This document shows, piece by piece, positions 7,608 to 12,165 of a DNA stretch of 12,165 bases. Numbering within the stretch: the stretch's first letter is position 1; each line of letters opens with the position of its first letter. The stretch comes from Rhizobiaceae bacterium UBA1291 (GTDB lineage Bacteria; Pseudomonadota; Alphaproteobacteria; Rhizobiales; Rhizobiaceae). The translations under genes were made by a program, and so were the position numbers. Under the pieces are notes generated by a model, which worked only from the letters and a program-made list of their open reading frames with translations, searched no databases and was not told the origin of the DNA. The stretch covers positions 2,523 to 14,687 of the forward strand of contig DBUL01000225.1 of assembly GCA_002307905.1 (NCBI GenBank). The letters are read 5' to 3'.

Positions 7608-7659
7608 GCCGAACACGGCAATGGATCCGGGTTCATAGCCACCCGGTATTGAAATGAAG

Positions 7660-7690
7660 GAAGGCCCGGGAGACAACCTCCCGGGCCTTC
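7660..7690. terminator. Strong intrinsic terminator between convergent operons
   Basis: A perfect 13-pair GC-rich stem includes AAGGCCCGGGAG (7661-7672) and CTCCCGGGCCTT (7678-7689) around the loop ACAAC, plus a closing G7660-C7690 pair. On the plus strand TTCTTCTTATT follows; on the minus strand the exit sequence is also T-rich (TTCCTTCATTTC). It ends the TRAP operon and could also stop the leftward operon, whose last gene ends at 7792. Confidence 0.9.
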
Positions 7691-7791
7691 TTCTTATTCT
7701 CGCCCCTTGCGGGTCGAAAGCCTGACTGGGAAAGGGGGCCGAATGCGGGAAATGGACCCTTTGTTGAAAGATCGGGCGGATGGCCTTCTGG

Positions 7792-8724
7792 TCACGGCAC
7801 GTCGAGCGGGGTGTCGGGCTGGCACCTCTTCAATTGCTGTTCGCGGAAGAAGATGAACATGCCGGAGCCGACGATCAGGGCGGCGCCGAGCATCATGGTG
7901 AGGCGCGGCACGTCGCCGAAGAACATCCAGCCGAACAGGATGGCCCAGAGCAGCAGAGTATATTGCAGCGGGGCGACGGTCGCGGCATCCGAGATCTTCA
8001 GGGCGCGGTTGACCAGCATATGCGCCCCCATGGCGACGACGCCGAGCAGTCCAAGAAGCGCAAGTTCGGATACGGAGGTCAGCGGCGTCCAATCGAACGG
8101 CGCGAAGACGAGACCAGCAAGGCCGGCGCCGCCGACCTGGAACAGAACGAGCGTCTTGTCGGGTGTGCCGCGCAGACTGCGCCCGGAGAGCAGCATGAAG
8201 GCGAAGGCGAAGGTGCCGATGATGGAGATGATCGCCGGCATGGTGAACATGGCGCTGGACGGTTCGAGCGTGATGATGACACCCACGAAGCCGATGAAGA
8301 TCGCGCTCCAGCGGCGCCAACCGACCTTTTCCCCGAGCAAAAGCGGCGACGCGGCGGCGACATAGATCGGTGCGGCCAGCCAGTAGGTCATGACGTCGGC
8401 AAGCGGCAGATACATGACCGCGTAATAGAAGCAGAACACCTCCATCGTCGAGAAGACGACGCGGGCCAACTGCATCAGCGGCTGCTCCGCCTCGAGGATC
8501 GGCTTCCTGCCGGCGAGCCAGAGGAAAGGTGAGAGGATCAGCAAGGCGGCTATGCTGCGGACCAGGATGACCTGGCCGAGTCCGTAGCTGGCGACGAGCC
8601 ATTTGCCCATGGCGTCGTTCAGCGCGAACATCAGCATGCCAAGCAGCATGACCGCGGGTCCTGCCATGGCGCGGTAGCGGCTGGTGCCAAGGGTGTCAGA
8701 GGTGTTTGCCATTTCTGTTTTCAT
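7792..8724 (-). CDS. EamA-family (DMT superfamily) permease
   Basis: This 310-residue inner-membrane protein has about ten hydrophobic segments arranged as two EamA repeats, roughly residues 22-154 and 165-293. The second repeat ends with the characteristic ISDAATVAPLQYTLLLWAIL region (245-264) followed by GWMFFGDVP. EamA proteins usually export or import small metabolites, and the substrate cannot be inferred from sequence. The gene is last in the leftward operon, 20 bases after the dehydratase, suggesting a role in moving the pathway substrate or an intermediate. The start at 8724 has no clear ribosome site. An alternative ATG at 8712 would remove four residues, and initiation may depend on coupling to the gene before it. 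Confidence 0.88.
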   Translation of the reverse strand: MKTEMANTSDTLGTSRYRAMAGPAVMLLGMLMFALNDAMGKWLVASYGLGQVILVRSIAALLILSPFLWLAGRKPILEAEQPLMQLARVVFSTMEVFCFYYAVMYLPLADVMTYWLAAPIYVAAASPLLLGEKVGWRRWSAIFIGFVGVIITLEPSSAMFTMPAIISIIGTFAFAFMLLSGRSLRGTPDKTLVLFQVGGAGLAGLVFAPFDWTPLTSVSELALLGLLGVVAMGAHMLVNRALKISDAATVAPLQYTLLLWAILFGWMFFGDVPRLTMMLGAALIVGSGMFIFFREQQLKRCQPDTPLDVP

Positions 8725-8744
8725 CCGTAGAGTTTTTGCGGCGT

Positions 8745-9947
8745 TCAGATCGTCGATGCATCGGAGATGCGACGGGTGACCGTAAAGGCCCGCTCGAGTT
8801 CAGGATTGAGTTCCATGCCGAGACCGGGGCCGGGCGGCACGGTGATCATGCCGTTCTTCACCTCGGGAAGGGCGGTGACCAGGTCACGGTACCAAGTGCG
8901 ATAGAAGGCGCGAACGCTTTCCTGTACCAGCGCATTGGGTGCGTTGAGCGACAGATGGGTGGAGGCGCAGAGAACCACAGGGCCGGTGCAGTCATGCGGT
9001 GCGACCGGCAGGTGCCAGGCCTCGGCCATGGCGGCGATCTTGCGGGCTTCCGACAGGCCACCGCACCAGGAAATGTCCAGCATGACCACGCCGGCCGCCC
9101 CGGTCTCGAGATAATCGCGGAAGGCCCAGCGCGAGCCGAGCGTCTCCGAGGCCGAGATCGGCGCCGGGGAGACTTCGGCATAACGCTTGAGGCTCGACAG
9201 ACTGTCCATCTTGATCGGGTCTTCGTGCCAGAAGGTCTGATAGGGGGTGAGCGCCTTGGCGATTTGCATGGCCGGAAGCAACTGCCACATGGAATGGAAC
9301 TCGACCATGATGTCCATCTTGTCGCCGACGGCGGCGCGGATCTTCTCGAAGGGCTGAAGCGCCTGCTTGAGATCCGGCATGGAGATGTAGTGGCCCCTGG
9401 ATTTCTCGGCCGCGGCGTCGAAGGGCCAGATCTTCATCGCCGTGATCCCTTCTTCGAGAAGGGACTGGGCCAGTTCGTCGGCGTGATGGAGGAAGCCGTT
9501 CAGGTCGTCATAGTCGCGGCCTTCGGAAAGCCCGTAATTGGCGGTCGTCTGGCCGGTCGCCTTCTTGATGTATTCGGTGCCGGCGCAGGTATTGTAGGTG
9601 CGGATCTCGCGGCGGGTGAAGCCCCCGAGAAGCTGGGCGATCGGCTGGTTGGTCGCCTTGCCGAACAGATCCCAGAGCGCGATGTCGAAGGCGGAATTGC
9701 CGCGCACCTCGGCACCCGACGAGCGGAAGCCGAGATAGCCGACGAGATCGGCGGACAGCCGGTCGATCTCCAACGGATCGCGGCCGATGACCCGCGGTGC
9801 GATGTATTCGTGGACATGGGCCTCGACCGTTTCTGCGCCGAAGAAGGTTTCGCCGAGGCCGGTCAGTCCCTCGTCCGTGTGGACGAGCAGCCAGAGAAGG
9901 TTGGCACGCTCGGCGACGCGCACCGTTTCAAGGCGGGTGATTTTCAT
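8745..9947 (-). CDS. Enolase-superfamily acid-sugar dehydratase (mandelate racemase subgroup)
   Basis: This 400-residue protein has a capping domain (about 1-115) and a C-terminal barrel. Metal ligands are E216 (VEFHSMW), E242 (WHEDP) and E268 (SASETLG). A D291/H318 dyad (MLDISW and APHDC) and K172 (MKIWPFD) place it in the mandelate racemase subgroup; H218 beside the first ligand resembles aldonate dehydratases. Such enzymes remove water from sugar acids to give 2-keto-3-deoxy acids. GGGAGGAG precedes the ATG by about 5 bases. Position after the SDR and hydrolase genes suggests it supplies their substrate. From memory it does not resemble the longer Xanthomonas L-fuconate dehydratase, so the substrate may be D-arabinonate, L-fuconate or another aldonate. 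The class is firm; the substrate is open. Confidence 0.85.
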   Translation of the reverse strand: MKITRLETVRVAERANLLWLLVHTDEGLTGLGETFFGAETVEAHVHEYIAPRVIGRDPLEIDRLSADLVGYLGFRSSGAEVRGNSAFDIALWDLFGKATNQPIAQLLGGFTRREIRTYNTCAGTEYIKKATGQTTANYGLSEGRDYDDLNGFLHHADELAQSLLEEGITAMKIWPFDAAAEKSRGHYISMPDLKQALQPFEKIRAAVGDKMDIMVEFHSMWQLLPAMQIAKALTPYQTFWHEDPIKMDSLSSLKRYAEVSPAPISASETLGSRWAFRDYLETGAAGVVMLDISWCGGLSEARKIAAMAEAWHLPVAPHDCTGPVVLCASTHLSLNAPNALVQESVRAFYRTWYRDLVTALPEVKNGMITVPPGPGLGMELNPELERAFTVTRRISDASTI

Positions 9948-9985
9948 GGGGGCTCCTCCCGGGTTTGTCGCCCTCGCTACGCAAG

Positions 9986-10016
9986 GCGCCGGATCAAGCT
10001 CCTCCTGATCCGGCGC
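9986..10016. repeat. Strong intercistronic hairpin between hydrolase and dehydratase genes
   Basis: GCGCCGGATCA (9986-9996) and TGATCCGGCGC (10006-10016) form a perfect 11-pair stem. The 9-base loop reads GGAGGAGCT on the transcribed minus strand. It lies 21 bases after the hydrolase stop and 39 bases before the dehydratase ATG. No T-run follows, so it is more likely an mRNA processing or stability element, or a partial attenuator, than a full terminator. Confidence 0.6.
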
Positions 10017-10036
10017 GTCATGATTTCAAAGTGCGG

Positions 10037-10879
10037 TCAAGCGTCGGCTTTGAATGTCTGCTTTTGTGTTCCGAGACCGTCGATGCCAAGCTCGACCACG
10101 TCTCCGGCTTTCAGATAGCGCTGCGGCTTCATGCCCATGCCGACGCCGGGGGGCGTACCGGTGGAGATGACGTCGCCGGGATGGAGCGACATGAACTGCG
10201 AGAGATAGGAGACGAGATGGGCGATGCCATAGACCATGGTGGCAGACGTGCCGTTCTGCATCTTCTCGCCATTGACGGTCAGCCACATTTTCAGGTTCTG
10301 CGGATCGGCGACCTCGTCCTTTGTCACCAGCCAGGGGCCCATCGGGCCAAAGGTGTCGCAGGACTTGCCCTTGGTCCACTGGCCGGCGCGCTCGGTCTGG
10401 AAGGCGCGCTCGGAGACGTCGTGGGAGACGCAATAGCCGGCAACATAGTCCATGGCCTCGGCCTCGGAGACGTATTTGGCCGTCCTGCCGATCACGACGC
10501 CGAGTTCGACCTCCCAGTCGGTCTTTTCCGAACCGCGCGGGATCAGCACGTCGTCGTTCGGGCCGCAGATGGCCGAGGTCGCCTTCATGAAGATCACGGG
10601 CTCGGGCGGCACCGCCATTCCGCTTTCGGCGGCGTGGTCGGAGTAGTTCAGCCCGATGCAGATGAACTTGCCGGTGCCGGCGATGCAAGGACCGATGCGG
10701 TCGGCTTCAAGCTCGGGAAGCGCGCTCAAGTCGAGGGCGGCGATCTTCGCCAGTCCTTCCGGCGAGATTGCCGGCCCGCCGATGTCGGCCACATGGGCGG
10801 AGAGATCGCGGATCTTGCCGTTCTGGTCGAGAATGGCCGGCTTTTCCAGGCCCGGTTGGCCTACGCGCATCAGTTTCAT
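10037..10879 (-). CDS. FAH-family 2,4-diketo-3-deoxy-sugar-acid hydrolase
   Basis: This 280-residue protein of the fumarylacetoacetate hydrolase family has a full set of active-site motifs: GLNYSDHAAE (76-85), K99 in FMKA, the metal pair E123/E125 in DWEVELG, D154 in SHDVSER, the KGKSCDTFGPMGP loop (170-182) and STGTPPGVG (239-247). In nonphosphorylating L-fucose and L-rhamnose pathways, enzymes of this type split 2,4-diketo-3-deoxy acids into pyruvate and lactate; a C5 substrate would give pyruvate and glycolate. It lies directly after an SDR that would make the diketo acid and before the dehydratase, supporting this role. AAAGGA precedes the ATG by 8 bases. Automatic annotation may call it ureidoglycolate lyase, which the context does not support. 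Chain length of the substrate is unresolved. Confidence 0.85.
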   Translation of the reverse strand: MKLMRVGQPGLEKPAILDQNGKIRDLSAHVADIGGPAISPEGLAKIAALDLSALPELEADRIGPCIAGTGKFICIGLNYSDHAAESGMAVPPEPVIFMKATSAICGPNDDVLIPRGSEKTDWEVELGVVIGRTAKYVSEAEAMDYVAGYCVSHDVSERAFQTERAGQWTKGKSCDTFGPMGPWLVTKDEVADPQNLKMWLTVNGEKMQNGTSATMVYGIAHLVSYLSQFMSLHPGDVISTGTPPGVGMGMKPQRYLKAGDVVELGIDGLGTQKQTFKADA

Positions 10880-10931
10880 GGGAGTGTCCTTTCGAATTCG
10901 CGGTCGAGCCGCACTTTGTTCTTTGCTGTTT

Positions 10932-10975
10932 GCAATGCCGGACGGAAAACCGCTTCACACTTTTCCTGGCATTGC
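10932..10975. repeat. Interrupted hairpin abutting the SDR stop codon
   Basis: GCAATGCC (10932-10939) pairs with GGCATTGC (10968-10975), and an inner GGAAAA (10944-10949) pairs with TTTTCC (10961-10966) around an 11-base loop, giving 14 pairs with an asymmetric internal loop. It begins at the base after the SDR stop on the minus strand. There is no T-run on exit, so protection of the upstream mRNA or partial attenuation before the hydrolase gene is more likely than termination. Confidence 0.5.
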
Positions 10976-11722
10976 TCAGATGGTCCAGCCGCCGTCGATG
11001 GCGAAGGCCTGTCCGGAGGTATAGGTGGCGCCGGCGATGTAGACGGCCAGATCGGCGATCTCGTCTGGCGTGCCGAGGCGGCCCATGGGCTGGCGCGCGA
11101 TGAAGGCGGCACGCGCCGCGTCATAGTCGCCCTGGGCGCGCATGCGGTCCTGCAAGGACGGGCTTTCTACCGTGCCGGGACAGATCGCATTGCAGCGGAT
11201 GCCCTGCGTTACGTAGTCGGCGGCGACCGACTTGGTCAGCCCGACGACGGCGGCCTTGGTGACGGTATAGGCGCAGCGGTTGGGTACGCCCTTTACGCTG
11301 GAGGCGACCGAGGCCATGTTGATGATCGAACCGTCACCGCGTTCCAGCATCGCGGGCAGCACGGCGCGGATGGTGCGGATCATGGCGCGGACATTGAGGT
11401 CGAAGGCGAAGTCGAGATCCTTGTCGGCCATGTCCATCACCGTGCCGCCATGAACGACGCCGGCGCAGTTGAACAGGATGTCGAAGGGGCCGGTCTCGGA
11501 AACGATCGTCTTGACACCCTCATCGCTCAGCACATCGAGCACGCGGGTCTCGATCGCAAGGCCGACCTCTTTCGCTTCGGTCGCCAGGCTGTCGAGTGCG
11601 TCGGTGTTGATGTCGGTCGCCATCACGCTTGCACCGGCACGGGCAAAGGCAAGCGCGCTCGCCCTGCCGATCCCCTGGCCGGCTGCGGTGATCAGGGCCT
11701 TCTTGTCGCTCAGCGAGGTCAT
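10976..11722 (-). CDS. SDR oxidoreductase, 2-keto-3-deoxy-L-fuconate dehydrogenase-like
   Basis: This 248-residue classical SDR has the cofactor loop AAGQGIGR (13-20), D37 for NAD over NADP preference, NCAG (85-88), N110, the serine region MASVASS (136-142) and Y152/K156. The segments SSVKGVPNRCAY, KSVAADY, IRCNAICPGTV and the end AIDGGWTI match the group containing bacterial 2-keto-3-deoxy-L-fuconate dehydrogenase and human BDH2. These enzymes oxidise the C4 hydroxyl of a 2-keto-3-deoxy sugar acid to the 2,4-diketo acid. The next gene encodes the matching hydrolase. AGGAGGAG lies about 8 bases before the ATG. It is the first gene of the leftward operon. The same fold can act on 3-hydroxybutyrate, but context favours the sugar-acid role; D-arabinonate-derived acid is a plausible alternative substrate. 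Confidence 0.88.
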   Translation of the reverse strand: MTSLSDKKALITAAGQGIGRASALAFARAGASVMATDINTDALDSLATEAKEVGLAIETRVLDVLSDEGVKTIVSETGPFDILFNCAGVVHGGTVMDMADKDLDFAFDLNVRAMIRTIRAVLPAMLERGDGSIINMASVASSVKGVPNRCAYTVTKAAVVGLTKSVAADYVTQGIRCNAICPGTVESPSLQDRMRAQGDYDAARAAFIARQPMGRLGTPDEIADLAVYIAGATYTSGQAFAIDGGWTI

Positions 11723-11746
11723 GATGGACGCTCCTCCTGCGTTGTC

Positions 11747-11780
11747 ATGTTGTCAGACCTCTTCGGTCGGTGGTCGACAA
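11747..11780. promoter_or_regulatory. GntR/FadR-like operator region before the leftward operon
   Basis: ATGTTGTCAGAC at 11747-11758 is identical over 12 bases to the box at 3486-3497. A further TTGTC occurs just before it at 11742-11746, and an inverted copy (GACAA, 11776-11780) lies on the far side. Palindromy around 11755 is poorer than at the other two sites, so this may be a weaker site. It lies between a possible promoter further right and the ribosome site of the SDR gene, a position suited to repression. No convincing promoter hexamers were found here; TTGTGC with CACATT on the minus strand is a poor match. Confidence 0.5.
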
Positions 11781-11871
11781 TGTGACCGCGATCGGTCGCA
11801 AGCACAACCTTTTTTAGCGGCGTTTCAGCTGCTTTTCATTCGGCGTAGTCGTGGGGTTGGCACGGCAAGTT

Positions 11872-11890
11872 CCCCGGCGGGTTGCCGGGG
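11872..11890 (-). terminator. GC hairpin after the lactate/malate dehydrogenase gene
   Basis: CCCCGGC (11872-11878) and GCCGGGG (11884-11890) pair perfectly around a 5-base loop, 18 bases beyond the stop of the leftward gene at 11909. The minus-strand exit sequence AACTTGCC has no true T-run, so termination may be weak. TTTT does follow on the plus strand, but no plus-strand gene precedes it. It separates this gene from the SDR operon control region. Confidence 0.45.
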
Positions 11891-11908
11891 AGATCTTTTG
11901 CTGCGCGT

Positions 11909-12165
11909 TCAGGCGAGCGAGGCCAGCATTGCCTTCAATTCTTCGAGCAGGGAGGCCTGCACCGGAATGCCGCGGCCTTCGTTGCGGGCACGGGCCTCGT
12001 AGCGGCGCTGCGAGGGCAGGCGGGCGCCTTGGGCCGTGATGGCGGCGAACATGTCTTCGGCTCGCCGCATATGCTCTTCCATCCCGCCTCCGAGGAAGAC
12101 CTTGGGATCGAGCGCGAGGATCAGTTCGCCGTGGCAAGGAGCAACGCCTGCGCCGTCGTCGAAGG
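11909..12165 (-). CDS. Type-2 malate/L-lactate dehydrogenase family protein (C-terminal part)
   Basis: The last 84 codons of a minus-strand gene are present; the start lies beyond the right edge. The translated end includes GELILALDPKVFLGGG, HMRRAEDMFAAITAQ, ARLPSQRRYEARARNEGRGI and a final helix ELKAMLASLA. This matches the C-terminus of the Ldh2/MDH2 family (ComC, AllD, YiaK and relatives): a substrate-domain strand, the LPGE-like motif before an arginine-rich helix, and a closing leucine-rich helix. These enzymes use NAD(P) to interconvert 2-keto acids and L-2-hydroxy acids, including diketogulonate and ureidoglycolate. It is transcribed toward the SDR operon but separated by 186 bases with a hairpin and operator. 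Its substrate cannot be assigned from the fragment; the family call is moderate. Confidence 0.65.
   Translation of the reverse strand, partial: FDDGAGVAPCHGELILALDPKVFLGGGMEEHMRRAEDMFAAITAQGARLPSQRRYEARARNEGRGIPVQASLLEELKAMLASLA

Noticed and set aside
6102..7676. A 524-codon open frame on the minus strand
   Set aside because: It is antisense to DctM and DctP, both unmistakable, and its composition is biased to D, R, H and Q. It is a shadow frame.
7731..7762. AAAGGG/CCCTTT repeat as a separate terminator for the leftward operon
   Set aside because: The stem is only about six pairs with a long loop, and the adjacent 13-pair stem at 7660-7690 is a far better candidate in both directions.
8706..10118. 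A 470-codon open frame on the plus strand
   Set aside because: It is antisense to the enolase-superfamily gene and has no family motifs; the opposite strand holds every expected active-site residue.
9965..11785. A 606-codon open frame on the plus strand
   Set aside because: It runs antisense to the SDR and hydrolase genes, which have complete catalytic motifs and good ribosome sites. Its translation is rich in G, H, D and R with no recognisable domain, as expected of a GC-rich shadow.
11785..11798. GACCG-CGAT-CGGTC inverted repeat upstream of the SDR operon
   Set aside because: Short and GC-rich with no second copy in the other control regions; likely chance, although a separate regulator site cannot be excluded.
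1..12165. Defence system, CRISPR, prophage or insertion element
   Set aside because: No repeat-spacer array, transposase, integrase, nuclease or phage-like gene was found; all genes fit one metabolic and transport locus.

Overview
The window looks like part of an alphaproteobacterial, probably Rhizobiales (Rhizobium/Agrobacterium/Ensifer-like), sugar-acid catabolic locus. It is GC-rich and densely packed, with ATGA-type gene overlaps, GGAGG ribosome sites, a complete TRAP transporter and non-phosphorylating sugar-acid enzymes. The taxonomic call is inference from protein character and layout. No RNA genes, CRISPR arrays, insertion sequences or defence genes were seen, and no stretch over 300 bases lacks a gene.

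Layout. At the left edge a leftward unit starts at 995 with a DenD-type D-erythronate dehydrogenase and runs into a gene that begins at position 12 and leaves the window. Divergent from it, a rightward block holds an FAD-linked 2-hydroxyacid dehydrogenase (1127-2620) and a GntR/FCD regulator (2653-3369). After a 187-base control region come a XylX-like FAH-fold protein (3557-4732), TRAP DctQ (4732-5277), TRAP DctM (5277-6554) and the TRAP binding protein DctP (6603-7607). A strong, probably bidirectional terminator at 7660-7690 separates this block from a convergent leftward operon. In transcription order that operon is an SDR very like 2-keto-3-deoxy-L-fuconate dehydrogenase (11722-10976), an FAH-family diketo-acid hydrolase (10879-10037), an enolase-superfamily acid-sugar dehydratase (9947-8745) and an EamA permease (8724-7792). 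The right edge holds the last 84 residues of a type-2 malate/L-lactate dehydrogenase family protein on the minus strand.

How the genes fit together (inference from families). The TRAP system imports a sugar acid and the enolase-family enzyme dehydrates it to a 2-keto-3-deoxy acid. Two exits are then encoded. In one, the SDR oxidises C4 and the hydrolase cleaves the 2,4-diketo acid to pyruvate plus a 2-hydroxyacid (lactate from a C6 deoxy acid, glycolate from a C5 acid). In the other, the XylX-like protein dehydrates a 2-keto-3-deoxypentonate toward alpha-ketoglutarate semialdehyde. The FAD enzyme could oxidise the released 2-hydroxyacid. The mix hints at a pentonate such as D-arabinonate, but the substrate cannot be read from the sequence.

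The most notable signal is regulatory. Similar GntR/FadR-like boxes (core TTGTCAGAC or its close variant) lie in all three control regions, at 1067-1087, 3486-3507 and 11747-11758. This suggests that the encoded GntR/FCD protein controls both the rightward block and the distant leftward operon.
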